Shown: piece by piece, positions 51,642 through 60,803 of the stretch
How the letters are laid out: the number at the start of each line of letters is the position of its first letter
Position numbering within the stretch: the first letter of the stretch is position 1
Assembly: GCF_020616335.1 (NCBI RefSeq)
Contig: NZ_CP085051.1
Coordinates: forward strand, 1,550,001-1,614,000
DNA: 64,000 nt
DNA from: Corynebacterium uberis
GTDB taxonomy: Bacteria; Actinomycetota; Actinomycetes; Mycobacteriales; Mycobacteriaceae
Direction of reading: 5' to 3'
Position numbers and translations under genes: made by a program
Notes under the pieces: model-generated
What the model saw: only the letters and a program-made list of their open reading frames with translations
Told to the model about the DNA's origin: nothing
Database searches by the model: none

Positions 51642-54600
51642 TTAGCCCAAAATACCCGTTCCCATGGTTGCTTTGAGATCCCCCATCAGGGACGCATCCC
51701 GGTTGACCCGCAGGTGCTCGCCCAGGACCACCAACGCGGAATCCTCGCCGCACACTAAGTTGAGGTAGACATCCGAATCCCCATGGTTAGCCAGCAGGAC
51801 CTCCTTGAGGCGAGCGATTGTCTCCGGGGTGCACTGGTCGGTGCGCATAGTCAGGCGCAAGGGCAAGCCACTGGCGCTGCCGGGGCCCAAGTCCGGGACG
51901 CGCAAATCATCGCAAAACAGGCTCATCCGGTCATCGCGGATGGACACATGCGCCTTTGCCAAAATGATATTGTCTTCCACAATTTGCGCACTGACCAACG
52001 CATAGACCTTGTTAAACACAAGCAAATCGATGGAGGCACCATTGTGGTCTTCGACGGTGACAATTGCCCACGGTGACCCATCCTTCTTAGAGAACCTCCG
52101 GTCCACCCCGGAAATGATGCCTCCGATGGTCACCTCCTGGCCGTGGCGAGCCTCCCCGCCAAGCAGGGTGGTCAGCTGGGTATCCGTCTGCGCATCCAGG
52201 GCCTGCTCATAGCCGTCGAGGGGGTGGCCCGAGACGTACAGGCCCAGCATCTCCCGCTCGAGGGCCAACTTGTGCTTGCGGTCCCATTCCATATCCGGAA
52301 CCTCAATGGCAAAGACGTTATCCACCGCCTCGTCGCCGTCCCCGGCCAATCCCGCAAAGAGGTCAAACTGGCCCTTATCCGCCGCCTTCTTGGTGGCAGT
52401 GACGGAATCCACCGCGTCTTCATGGATGAGCTGAAGGCCCTTGCGCGGGTGGTCCAAGGAATCGAATGCCCCCGCCATAATCAGCGATTCAGTAATCCGC
52501 TTCGAGCACGGCAGCAGGTCAATCTTTTCCAAATAGTCGCCAAAGTCCTTGAAATCACCCTTGGCTTCCCGGGTGGCCACGATGGAGTCCACCACTTCCT
52601 GGCCCACGTTGCGGATAGCACCCAGACCAAAGCGGATGTCCTCGCCGACGGCCATGAAGTCGTTGTATGAGGAGTTGACGTCTGGGGAGAGCACCCGAAT
52701 GCCCAGGTGCCGGCAATCCGACAGGTAAATCGCGGACTTATCCTTCTTGTCCGCCACCGAGGACAACAGCGCGGCCATGTATTCCGGGGCGTAGTGGGCT
52801 TTGAGGTAGGCCGTCCAGAAGGACACCAGGCCGTAGCCGGCCGCGTGTGACTTGTTAAACGCGTAGGAGGCAAAGGGCTCGATGGTGCCCCACAGGGCGT
52901 CCACGGCGTCCTTGGAGTAGCCGTTGTCCTTCATGCCTCCGGCGAATTTCTCATACTGCTTGGCCAGCACCTCGGGCTTCTTCTTACCCATGGCCTTACG
53001 GAAGTTATCGGCTTCACCGGCGGTGTAGTTGGCCACCTTTTGGGAGATACGCATGATCTGCTCTTGGTAGACGATGAGGCCGTAGGTCTCATCAAGAATC
53101 TCGCGCAGCGGCTCTTCTAGCTCCGGGTGGATGGGGGTAATGGGCTTGCGGCCGTTTTTGCGGTCCGCGTAGTCCCAGTGGGCGTTCACGCCCATGGGGC
53201 CGGGTCGGTAGAGCGCCAGGGAGGCAACAATGTCCTTAAACCCGGTCGGTTGCATGCGCTTGAGCAGTTCTTGCATGCCGCCACTATCCAGCTGGAACAC
53301 GCCCAGGGTGTCGCCGCGACCCAGCAGCTCGTAGACGGCTTCGTCCTCGGTGGACAGGGTCTCCAGGTGGACGTCTTCGCCCCGGTTGTGCTTGATGTTG
53401 TCAATCGCATCGCCGATGACGGTGAGGTTGCGCAGGCCCAGGAAGTCCATCTTCAGCAGGCCGATGGCCTCGCACGCCGGGTAGTCCCAGCCGGTGATCA
53501 GCGCGCCGTCGGCAGCGCGCTTCCACATGGGGATGTGCTCGAGCAGCGGGACCGACGCCATAATCACCGCGCAGGCGTGCACGCCGGCCTGGCGGACCAC
53601 ACCCTCAAGCCCGCGGGCGGTTTCATAGATCTGCTTGACGTCCGGGTCCGACTCAATGAGGCTACGCACCTCCCCGGCCTCCGCGTAGCGGGGGTGGGAG
53701 GAATCTGTGATGCCGGACAGCGGAATGTCCTTGGCCATGATGGCCGGCGGCAGGGCCTTGGTGATGCGGTCGGCGATTTGGTAGCCGGGCTGGCCGAACT
53801 GCACGCGGGCGGAGTCCTTGATGGCCTGCTTGGTTTTCACCGTGCCAAAGGTGATGACCTGCGCGATCTTGTCCTCTCCCCAGCGCTGGGCGGCGTAGCG
53901 GATCATCTCGCCGCGGCGGCGATCATCAAAGTCAATATCAATATCGGGGGCAGACGGGCGCTCGGGGTTCAAGAAGCGCTCGAAGAGCAGGTCATGCTCG
54001 ATGGGATCAATGTTGGTAATGGTCAACGCGTAGGCCACCAGGGCACCGGCGGCGGAACCACGGCCCGGCCCAACACGAATGCCCACCTTTCGCGCGTGTT
54101 TGATCAGCTCCGCGACGATGAGGAAGTAGGAGGGGTAGCCCTTCATGTCAATGACGGAGATCTCATATTGGGCGCGGTCGAGGTATTCCTGTGGGACCGG
54201 CGAGTCCGGGAAACGCGCTTTGAGCCCCTCCATGACCTCATGGGTCAGCCAGGAGGTGGGGGTTTCGCCTTCCGGCACGTCGGCGATGGGCATCCGGTCA
54301 TGGGGGTGTTCCTCCCACAGCTCGGAGTAGTCCCCTACCCGCTCGGCGATCCACAGGGTGTTATCGCACCCATCGGGCACCAGGTCATCCCACAGTTCGC
54401 GCATCTGGGCGGCGGACTTGATGTAGTAGCCGGTGCCGCCGAACTTGAAACGGTCCGGGTCGTGCAGGGTCTTGCCGGTTTGCACGCACAGCATGGCCTC
54501 GTGGGGCTTGGCCTGGCTTTCTAGGACGTAGTGGCAGTCATTGGTCACCAGGGGCGGCAGGTTGAGCTTTTGGCCGATTTCTAAAAGTTCGGAGCGCACC

Positions 54601-55205
54601 CGGGTTTCAATGTCCAGGCCGTGGTCCATCAGCTCGAGGAAGTAGTTGTCCTTGCCGTAGATGTCTTGCCACATGGCTGCCGCTTCGAGGGCCTTATCAA
54701 ATTGCCCGAGCCGCAGGCGCGTTTGCACGTCGCCTGAGGGGCACCCGGTGGTGGCGATGACGCCGTCCGCGTGCTCGGCGACCAGGTCTGCGTCCATGCG
54801 TGGCCACTTGCCCAGCTGGCCTTCATAGGAGGCCATGGAGGACAGGAAGAACAGGTTGCGCAGGCCCGTGGCGTTTTCTGCCAGCATGGTCTGGTGCAGG
54901 TAGGCGCCGGAGGCGGAGACATCGTCTGACTTTTGGTAGGGCTCACCCCAGCGCACGCGGTTTTTGTTAAACCGCGACTCGGGTGCCATGTAGGCTTCGA
55001 TGCCAATGATCGGCTTGATGCCGGAGGAGACCATTTTGCGGTAGAAGGCGTTGGAACCAAACATGTTGCCGTGGTCTGTGATGCCCACGGCGGGCATGTC
55101 TTGGCGCTGGACTTCCTCGGCAAGCATGTCCACCTTGGCCATGCCGTCGAGCATGGAGTACTCGGTGTGGTTGTGCAGGTGGACGAACGAGGACTTCTTG
55201 GCCAT
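51642..55205 (-). CDS. dnaE: DNA polymerase III subunit alpha
   Basis: The replicative polymerase catalytic subunit. The 1187-aa protein has an N-terminal PHP domain ([15 protein letters not shown]), the polymerase core with catalytic [11 protein letters not shown] near residue 432, the thumb/finger segments, a helix-hairpin-helix region ([15 protein letters not shown]) and a C-terminal OB fold and tau-binding tail. The PHP domain appears intact, in keeping with a proofreading function in this group. ATG 55205 is chosen over the earlier ATG because a TAGAAT box lies exactly 7 nt before it, pointing to a leaderless mRNA. Confidence 0.95.
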   Translation of the reverse strand: MAKKSSFVHLHNHTEYSMLDGMAKVDMLAEEVQRQDMPAVGITDHGNMFGSNAFYRKMVSSGIKPIIGIEAYMAPESRFNKNRVRWGEPYQKSDDVSASGAYLHQTMLAENATGLRNLFFLSSMASYEGQLGKWPRMDADLVAEHADGVIATTGCPSGDVQTRLRLGQFDKALEAAAMWQDIYGKDNYFLELMDHGLDIETRVRSELLEIGQKLNLPPLVTNDCHYVLESQAKPHEAMLCVQTGKTLHDPDRFKFGGTGYYIKSAAQMRELWDDLVPDGCDNTLWIAERVGDYSELWEEHPHDRMPIADVPEGETPTSWLTHEVMEGLKARFPDSPVPQEYLDRAQYEISVIDMKGYPSYFLIVAELIKHARKVGIRVGPGRGSAAGALVAYALTITNIDPIEHDLLFERFLNPERPSAPDIDIDFDDRRRGEMIRYAAQRWGEDKIAQVITFGTVKTKQAIKDSARVQFGQPGYQIADRITKALPPAIMAKDIPLSGITDSSHPRYAEAGEVRSLIESDPDVKQIYETARGLEGVVRQAGVHACAVIMASVPLLEHIPMWKRAADGALITGWDYPACEAIGLLKMDFLGLRNLTVIGDAIDNIKHNRGEDVHLETLSTEDEAVYELLGRGDTLGVFQLDSGGMQELLKRMQPTGFKDIVASLALYRPGPMGVNAHWDYADRKNGRKPITPIHPELEEPLREILDETYGLIVYQEQIMRISQKVANYTAGEADNFRKAMGKKKPEVLAKQYEKFAGGMKDNGYSKDAVDALWGTIEPFASYAFNKSHAAGYGLVSFWTAYLKAHYAPEYMAALLSSVADKKDKSAIYLSDCRHLGIRVLSPDVNSSYNDFMAVGEDIRFGLGAIRNVGQEVVDSIVATREAKGDFKDFGDYLEKIDLLPCSKRITESLIMAGAFDSLDHPRKGLQLIHEDAVDSVTATKKAADKGQFDLFAGLAGDGDEAVDNVFAIEVPDMEWDRKHKLALEREMLGLYVSGHPLDGYEQALDAQTDTQLTTLLGGEARHGQEVTIGGIISGVDRRFSKKDGSPWAIVTVEDHNGASIDLLVFNKVYALVSAQIVEDNIILAKAHVSIRDDRMSLFCDDLRVPDLGPGSASGLPLRLTMRTDQCTPETIARLKEVLLANHGDSDVYLNLVCGEDSALVVLGEHLRVNRDASLMGDLKATMGTGILG

Positions 55206-55212
55206 GGCCGAC

Positions 55213-55218
55213 ATTCTA
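55213..55218 (-). promoter_or_regulatory. -10 box of dnaE
   Basis: TAGAAT on the minus strand, 7 nt before the ATG at 55205. The spacing matches a leaderless start. Confidence 0.65.
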
Positions 55219-55279
55219 TCGGCCCGCGCAAGTCACCCCACTCGGCTTGTCACTGCCCTCATACGCAGCCAATAATCGG

Positions 55280-56149
55280 CTACGCCTGGCCGAGGCAGCC
55301 GACCAGCCACGCCACTGCGCGCTCCATCGCCGCCACCACCACTGGGGCCTGCGGCGCGACGTTGTCACAGTCGTGCACCCCGCCGGGGATGATGTCCAGT
55401 TCGACGGGCACCCCTGCGGCGGCCAGCTGTTGGGCGTAGGCGCGGTCTTCGGCGTAGAACAGGTCCGCATCACCAACCACAAGATAGGTCTGCGGCAGGC
55501 TCGGGTGGGCACGCAGTTCAGCTGTCATCACCGCAGGTGAGGTAGGACCCAGCAGTGCCTTCCAGGCATATTCATTGTCGCGGGCCGTCCACACGGGGTA
55601 GTCGGCGGTGGCGGTGGTGTGGGGGTCGAGCATGGGGTACCACAGCCACTGCGCGGCTGGCAGTGGCTGGCCGGTTGCAGCCAGGTGGTGGGTAGTTCGG
55701 GCGGCCAGGCCTGCGCCCGCGGATTGTCCGCCGATGATGATGCGCTGGGGCTCGACGCCAACGGCCTGGCAGGCGGCGTGGAGGGCCGCGACGGCGTCGT
55801 CGCGCTGGGCAGGATAGTGGTGCTGGGGGGCGAGCCGGTAGGACGCCGCGATGATGGGCACGCCCAGCCGGGCGGCGAGCATGCCGCACAGGGGATCGAG
55901 GCTAAAGGGGGACCCGGTGAGGTAGCCGCCGCCGTGAAAGAGCAGCACCGCAGCAGCAGCGTTCGCGGTGGTGGTCGAGTGGTGAATGCGCAGGTATCCG
56001 CCGGGGTAGGGGTGCATCTGGCAGGTAACGCCCGGGTGCGGGCGGGGCTGGGATTGGTGTGCTGCGAGCGCGGCAGCATCGGTGACATCGAGGTGCGGGG
56101 TGCGGGCCAGGGCGTCGATAAGCTGGGGGTGCACACGCGGGCTTGCCAT
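55280..56149 (-). CDS. Alpha/beta hydrolase of the HSL/esterase type
   Basis: A 289-aa hydrolase of the hormone-sensitive-lipase group. HGGG at 72–75 forms the oxyanion hole, Ser143 lies in GGQSAGAG, the acid is in VVGDADLFYAED (about 230) and the His in PGGVHDCDN (about 262). No signal peptide is seen, so it is cytosolic and may act on small carboxylesters or acylglycerols. It is close to the divergent rarD gene, with a gap of 46 bp. The 74 bp between it and dnaE hold the dnaE promoter. Confidence 0.9.
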   Translation of the reverse strand: MASPRVHPQLIDALARTPHLDVTDAAALAAHQSQPRPHPGVTCQMHPYPGGYLRIHHSTTTANAAAAVLLFHGGGYLTGSPFSLDPLCGMLAARLGVPIIAASYRLAPQHHYPAQRDDAVAALHAACQAVGVEPQRIIIGGQSAGAGLAARTTHHLAATGQPLPAAQWLWYPMLDPHTTATADYPVWTARDNEYAWKALLGPTSPAVMTAELRAHPSLPQTYLVVGDADLFYAEDRAYAQQLAAAGVPVELDIIPGGVHDCDNVAPQAPVVVAAMERAVAWLVGCLGQA

Positions 56150-56181
56150 GGGGGGTGCTTTCCAGAGCGGGAATGTGGGGT

Positions 56182-56187
56182 TACAGT
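56182..56187 (+). promoter_or_regulatory. -10 box of rarD
   Basis: TACAGT at 56182–56187, 8 nt before ATG 56196, with a spacing that fits a leaderless start. Confidence 0.5.
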
Positions 56188-56195
56188 CAATCGCT

Positions 56196-57092
56196 ATGGT
56201 ATTCGCCGTTGGCTGTTATGTGCTGTGGGGCTTGTTCCCCGCGTATTTTCCGTTGCTCAAGCCCGCCGATGGGTTGGAGATTTTGGCGCACCGGATTTTG
56301 TGGTCTGCGGTGGTCATGGTGGTGGTGCTCACGGTGACGCGCGGGTGGGCGCCGCTGCGGGCGGCGTCGGCACGCATGTGGGGGCTCATGGCGCTGTCGG
56401 GGCTGTTGGTGTCGGGCAATTGGCTGATCTATGTGCTGGCGATCAACGGTGGGCATGTGGCTGAGGCCGCGCTGGGATACTTTATTAATCCGCTGGTCAG
56501 CGTGGTGCTGGGGATCGTGTTCCTCAAAGAGCAGCTGCGCCGCGGCCAGCTCATCGCAGTGGGCATCGCCGGCGTTGCGGTCGGCTGGCTGACCATCGCG
56601 GGAGGCGCCCCGCCGATCATCGGGCTGGGGTTGGCACTGACCTTCGGCCTTTACGGGCTGCTAAAAAAGCGTATCGACGTCCCCGCTACCGCAGGGCTTG
56701 CCGCAGAAACGCTCTGCATGGCGCCCATTGCGGTGGTGTGGCTCGCCGTGACCACCGCCACCGGGGCGGCGACCTGGCACACCCACGGCGCCGGTCACGC
56801 CGCCTTGCTGCTCAGCAGCGGCGTGGTCACCGTGGTGCCCCTGCTGCTATTCGCCTATGGGGCTAAGGCCATCCCGCTGGCAACAATCGGGATGCTGCAG
56901 TACCTCACCCCCACCCTGCAGATGCTGTGGGCGGTGTTTGTGGTTCATGAGACCATCACCACCCAACGCTGGGTGGGTTTTGTGCTCATCTGGATTGCGG
57001 TGGGAGTCTTCCTTGCCGACACCCTGCGCGCCGCCCGCCACACCCGGCGCCACCAGCACCCGCACCCGGCGCAGCCGCTGGACGCGGCCTAG
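56196..57092 (+). CDS. rarD: RarD-like EamA family permease
   Basis: A 298-aa membrane protein with ten predicted helices in two EamA halves. The start VGCYVLWGLFPAYFPLL, HRILWSAVVMVVVL near 28 and NWLIYVLAINGGHVAEAALGYFINPLVSVVLG near 75 are RarD hallmarks (split here: the last is the loop and helix region). The second half includes GLTFGLYGLLKKR and LLSSGVVTVVPLLLF. RarD-type proteins are linked to chloramphenicol tolerance, but the true substrate is unknown. ATG 56196 is chosen because of the TACAGT box 8 nt upstream; an in-frame GTG 7 codons earlier is possible. Confidence 0.86.
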   Translation: MVFAVGCYVLWGLFPAYFPLLKPADGLEILAHRILWSAVVMVVVLTVTRGWAPLRAASARMWGLMALSGLLVSGNWLIYVLAINGGHVAEAALGYFINPLVSVVLGIVFLKEQLRRGQLIAVGIAGVAVGWLTIAGGAPPIIGLGLALTFGLYGLLKKRIDVPATAGLAAETLCMAPIAVVWLAVTTATGAATWHTHGAGHAALLLSSGVVTVVPLLLFAYGAKAIPLATIGMLQYLTPTLQMLWAVFVVHETITTQRWVGFVLIWIAVGVFLADTLRAARHTRRHQHPHPAQPLDAA

Positions 57093-57104
57093 CCAACGGG
57101 CCTA

Positions 57105-57141
57105 GCCCCCTGGTCTAGCCAGCCGGTCTAGTCCAGGGGGC
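57105..57141. terminator. Bidirectional terminator, CTAG-rich
   Basis: Arms GCCCCCTGG (57105–57113) and CCAGGGGGC (57133–57141), nine paired bases, between the convergent rarD and the membrane hypothetical gene. The loop holds two CTAG tetranucleotides and two more lie just upstream, spread over about 42 bp. Confidence 0.7.
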
Positions 57142-57146
57142 GCGCC

Positions 57147-57923
57147 TTAGTGATCGCCCTCAAAGGGCCACTGGGTGCCCACCTTGGTCACCGGGATGAC
57201 CGGACGAATACCAAACTGCCCCCACGCACAATCCGGAGGCAGCACCTCCACCGCCGTCAGGTGCTTTTCTTCCCGCTGATTGAACTCGCGCAGCCGCTGG
57301 CCCGTATCGCGCACCACCACGGAGCTGATCTCGCCGGGCAGCTCCATGTCCGTGGGCGCCGTGGCGGTGGACTCCAGGCGTGCCGTCTGCCGGGCAAAGA
57401 GGTCCGCGCGCGTCGCCGGGGCCACCGGCTCCACCAGCGGGATGATGCGCAGGCCATCGACGACCACCGCGCTGACCCGCTCCAGAGAATCCAGCGCCTG
57501 GCCGGCCGCGGCGGGAGACATCGGCGCGGCGAACGTAACCAGCGCATAGGCGGGCTCGTTAGCCGGTGCCTGCGCCAGGGTTGCCGCCGCATGATCCTGA
57601 TAGGAACGAATGTCCTGGTCTTGGGCCATGCCCACCGAATCACCGTTGAGGCGCTCCGGGCGGGAACCGGGATCAGCCAGCGAGGCCACCAAAACCAGGC
57701 CGATGAGCAGCACCACCACGCCCACGACAGGCAGCACGTGACGCCACCACGGCTGCTCTCCAGCAGCGGCGGGCTCGGGCGCGGCGGGTGCTGCCGCGGG
57801 TGCGGCGGCGGGTGCAGCGGCCCCCTGGGCTGCGGGCTCACTGCCCGGCAGGTCTTCTCGCTGTGGGTCCGTGTGGGTATCCGGCTGGGCGTCCCTCTGG
57901 GAGTCCGGGCGGTCCTGAGTCAC
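57147..57923 (-). CDS. Hypothetical membrane-anchored protein
   Basis: A 258-aa protein with an Ala/Pro-rich N-terminal cytoplasmic tail (repeats of PAAAPAA around 38–52), one membrane helix (about 62–84) and an exported domain of about 170 residues ([35 protein letters not shown]). No catalytic motif was seen. Cys239 in PDCAW is the only exported Cys noted. The start overlaps the pseudouridine synthase stop by 4 bp. A plus-strand frame of the same length runs through it in mirror and is rejected. The function is unknown. Confidence 0.75.
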   Translation of the reverse strand: MTQDRPDSQRDAQPDTHTDPQREDLPGSEPAAQGAAAPAAAPAAAPAAPEPAAAGEQPWWRHVLPVVGVVVLLIGLVLVASLADPGSRPERLNGDSVGMAQDQDIRSYQDHAAATLAQAPANEPAYALVTFAAPMSPAAAGQALDSLERVSAVVVDGLRIIPLVEPVAPATRADLFARQTARLESTATAPTDMELPGEISSVVVRDTGQRLREFNQREEKHLTAVEVLPPDCAWGQFGIRPVIPVTKVGTQWPFEGDH

Positions 57924-58843
57924 TGATCAATCATCTCCAAGGCATGACGCAAATCATCGGGGTACGGGGCGGTGATTTCCATCCATCGGCCGTCGCCCGG
58001 ATGGTGAAACCCCAGTCTTACCGCATGTAACCACTGGCGTACCAGGCCCAGCCGCTCCGAGAGCGCTGGGTCCGCACCGTACATGGGGTCGCCGCAGCAG
58101 GGGTGCTTGATGGCGGCCATGTGCACCCGAATCTGGTGGGTGCGCCCGGTTTCCAGGTGCACCTCAAGCAGGGTGGCCTCCCGGAACGCCTCAATGGTCT
58201 GGTAGTGCGTGACCGCCGGCTTTCCGCCGGTGGTTACTGCGAAGCGCCACCCTGCGGACGGGTGGCGCCCGATGGGCGCGTCGATGGTGCCGCTAAACGG
58301 GTCGGGGTGGCCTTGCACCAACGCATGGTAGGTCTTGTCCACGCTGCGTTCCTTGAAGGCGCGTTTGAGGGTGGAGTAGCCGCGCTCTGATGCGGCGACG
58401 ACCATCACCCCGGAGGTCCCCACGTCCAGGCGCTGGACAATCCCCTTGCGCTCCGGGGGGCCCGAGGTGGAGATCCGGAAACCCGCCCCGGCTAGCCCGC
58501 CGACTACGGTCGGCCCCTCCCAGCCCACCGTCGGATGCGCCGCCACCCCGACGGGTTTGTTCACCGCGATGACGTCTTCATCCGCATACAGGATGTCCAT
58601 GCCCTCGATTTGCTCTGCGCGTGGAGTCAGGTCCGGGCGCGGATCCGGCAGCGTCACCTCCAGCAGCGCCCCGTCCATCAGCCGTGCGGATTTGCCCACG
58701 GGATGGCCGTCAACAAGAACCGCCCCAGATTCCGCCAAGTCCGCCACTGCGGAACGCGAAATCCCCAAAAGTTTGGCCAGGGCAGCATCCACCCGCATGC
58801 CTGCCAGTCCCTCAGGCACCGGCAGCCTCTTACATTCGCCCAT
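57920..58843 (-). CDS. RluD-type pseudouridine synthase
   Basis: A 307-aa RluA-family enzyme that should isomerise uridines in 23S rRNA. An N-terminal S4 domain ([21 protein letters not shown]) is followed by the catalytic core, with [16 protein letters not shown] holding the catalytic Asp, YHALVQGHP near 170, and [21 protein letters not shown] near 236 (the catalytic motif II). The family more often has HRLD; QRLD here is a minor change. It follows lspA by 137 bp, as in many bacteria. Confidence 0.92.
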   Translation of the reverse strand: MGECKRLPVPEGLAGMRVDAALAKLLGISRSAVADLAESGAVLVDGHPVGKSARLMDGALLEVTLPDPRPDLTPRAEQIEGMDILYADEDVIAVNKPVGVAAHPTVGWEGPTVVGGLAGAGFRISTSGPPERKGIVQRLDVGTSGVMVVAASERGYSTLKRAFKERSVDKTYHALVQGHPDPFSGTIDAPIGRHPSAGWRFAVTTGGKPAVTHYQTIEAFREATLLEVHLETGRTHQIRVHMAAIKHPCCGDPMYGADPALSERLGLVRQWLHAVRLGFHHPGDGRWMEITAPYPDDLRHALEMIDQ

Positions 58844-58980
58844 GAGCTTCCACCTCCTGGTTCATCGATCTATCGCGGATCCTCCACACTCGCCCGGCGC
58901 TCCGGCTGCGCACCCGGCCGCCTTCGCCTGCTGCGTCGCCGACCTGCGATCCTGTGCCGATCCTGCGCGGCTCCAGCGCG

Positions 58981-59556
58981 CTACTGCTCCGGGTGCTGCG
59001 CGGGATGGTCTCCCGGGCGGCTCCCAGGCTGGCCTCCAGGCTGCTCCTCAGCACGGGAGTCAGGACTATCCGTTGCCCGGGCGCGCACCTCTTGGAGCAC
59101 CATTCCCACCAGAAACGCAATCACGCCCACAGTAATCGCAGCATCTGCGATATTAAACACCGCAAAACGCCCGATGGAGATGAAATCCACCACGTGGCCC
59201 AAGAAAAATTGCGGCGGGCGGGTCAGGCGGTCCACCAGGTTTCCGGCCGCTCCCCCGCCGATGAGCGCCAGTCCGGTGGCCGTCCACGGGTCCTTCACCC
59301 GGGGCGCATACACCATCACGCCGACCAGAAACGCCAGCTGGAAACAGGTAAAAAGCCAGGTAGATCCCTGCCCCATGGAGAAGGCGGCGCCGGGGTTAAA
59401 CACCAACAGCAGGCGCGCCCAGTCCCCGACCACGGGCACTGGCACCCCGGGGGTGAGGTGGGCAACCACCGCGTGCTTGGCGGCCTGGTCAATCGCGGCC
59501 AGGGCCACGATGAGGGCAAACATGGCGGGCCAGTATCGGCGTGCGGGTTGGTTCAC
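58981..59556 (-). CDS. lspA: Lipoprotein signal peptidase LspA
   Basis: An aspartic membrane peptidase that cuts signal peptides from diacylated prolipoproteins (after Lgt). The 191-aa protein has four membrane helices. The two catalytic aspartates lie in GAAGNLVDRLTR (about residue 110) and FNIADAAITVG (about 136). VFNPGAAFSMG near 52 is also conserved. A polar Pro/Gln-rich tail of about 30 residues follows. Its likely substrates include the lipoproteins encoded at 41 and 63 kb. Confidence 0.95.
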   Translation of the reverse strand: MNQPARRYWPAMFALIVALAAIDQAAKHAVVAHLTPGVPVPVVGDWARLLLVFNPGAAFSMGQGSTWLFTCFQLAFLVGVMVYAPRVKDPWTATGLALIGGGAAGNLVDRLTRPPQFFLGHVVDFISIGRFAVFNIADAAITVGVIAFLVGMVLQEVRARATDSPDSRAEEQPGGQPGSRPGDHPAQHPEQ

Positions 59557-59616
59557 GCTTCCCTATCTTTCCCCATCGCCGACCGGGGTGGGGCAGGCGG
59601 CCCGGGAAAGTCCCGG

Positions 59617-59622
59617 TAGATT
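59617..59622 (+). promoter_or_regulatory. -10 box of the secreted hypothetical gene
   Basis: TAGATT at 59617–59622, 6 nt before the GTG at 59629, suggesting a leaderless GTG start. Confidence 0.55.
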
Positions 59623-59628
59623 GTAGGC

Positions 59629-60702
59629 GTGAGCGAGTTGCCTACGCCCCCCATGCCCCGTTTTTCCGCCCGCGCTACCGGCCGCAGGTTTGCCGCGTTG
59701 ACCGTGCCTGGCCGGCGCGGCCACGCCTGGCGCGTCCTTGCCTGCACGGTGGCATGCGTGCCCATCTGCGCGATGGGCGCCTGTTCTGTTCATACTTCGC
59801 AGTCGCAGAGCTCGTCGAGCGAGTCTTCTATTGCGGTGGAGCAGGCCGTGGCCATGCAGGTTGATGCCGCGAAGGTGACGGTGTCTCAGCCTGGTGCCCA
59901 GCCGCAGTCGGTTCTGGCTTTTTCTGCCCCGACGGGCGACGATGAGCCCGAGCCCCGAACGACCACCGTCACGGTGGGCAGCGGGTTGGACCAGCACGTC
60001 GCCGAGGCGGCCGCGGTCAAGGCTACTGCCCCGGATGCGCCGTCCGGCCCCGTGGAGCGGGTCACCCTGCCGCTGTCTACGCAGGTGGTGCAGCCAACTG
60101 ATGAGGAGCGCGACGCCGCGGCCTCGGACCCGGCGCCGGAGCGTGCGGTAAAGATCCGGGTCGCCGACGGGGCGCCTGCTGCCGGCTTTGCCACCCGCTG
60201 GGTGCAGGCCCGCTCGGGGCAGGTTCAATCTGTCACCATGGCTGCACCGGTTGATGCGGCCGATAAGGATCGCTCGACAACAGAAAAGGCGCTGATGACG
60301 GTGCTGTCCATGCCGGTGATCTTCCCGGACCAGCCGATCGGGCCCGGGGCGACCTGGACGGTGGAGGCGCGGGTGACCGGGGAGTCGGCTTTGCTCCAGA
60401 CCACGACCTTCACGCTCGTGGAGGCCCCGCGCGACGGCCAGGTGAAGGTCCAGGTCTCGGTTTCGCAGCGCCCGACCATCGGAGCGTTGGATATCGGTGC
60501 CGCGTTGGGCGATGAGAAGGCGGGCAGCCTGGAGGTGTTGTCTTCTTCTACCACCGGCGGCGGGGTGCTCACGGTGGATACGGCCGGCGGGGTTCCGGTC
60601 TCCGGTGCGGTGTCCTTTGTCACCCGTGTGGTCTATGGGCATGATGGCTCCCCGACGCGGGTGGTTCAGGATGCCGCAACGTCGCTGGAATACCACTCTT
60701 AA
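59629..60702 (+). CDS. Putative secreted or lipid-anchored protein of unknown function
   Basis: A 357-aa protein. A long basic N-tail (about 30 residues) precedes a hydrophobic segment with Cys (ACTVACVPICAMGAC); Cys52 after AMGA fits a lipobox. A Ser-rich stretch follows, then beta-rich sequence (TVTVGSGLDQHV, TWTVEARVTGESALL, VKVQVSVSQRP). It may be an exported lipoprotein; the late lipobox means the true start could be downstream. GTG 59629 is supported by a TAGATT box 6 nt before it. No family is recognised. Divergent from lspA with a 72-bp gap. Confidence 0.7.
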   Translation: MSELPTPPMPRFSARATGRRFAALTVPGRRGHAWRVLACTVACVPICAMGACSVHTSQSQSSSSESSIAVEQAVAMQVDAAKVTVSQPGAQPQSVLAFSAPTGDDEPEPRTTTVTVGSGLDQHVAEAAAVKATAPDAPSGPVERVTLPLSTQVVQPTDEERDAAASDPAPERAVKIRVADGAPAAGFATRWVQARSGQVQSVTMAAPVDAADKDRSTTEKALMTVLSMPVIFPDQPIGPGATWTVEARVTGESALLQTTTFTLVEAPRDGQVKVQVSVSQRPTIGALDIGAALGDEKAGSLEVLSSSTTGGGVLTVDTAGGVPVSGAVSFVTRVVYGHDGSPTRVVQDAATSLEYHS

Positions 60703-60803
60703 CACGGGGCGTCAGGGCGCGGCCGCGGCGGGCACACTAGGGTGAAAAAGGTATGGGGCGGCCCGCGCCCCTGTGTGTTTCCCGCTGCCTAGGAAGATCT
60801 CTC

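Noticed and set aside
57150..57926. A 258-codon plus-strand frame of the same length as the minus-strand membrane hypothetical.
   Set aside because: Arg/His-rich mirror of a GC-rich sequence; the minus strand gives a membrane helix, a start overlapping the upstream stop and better composition.
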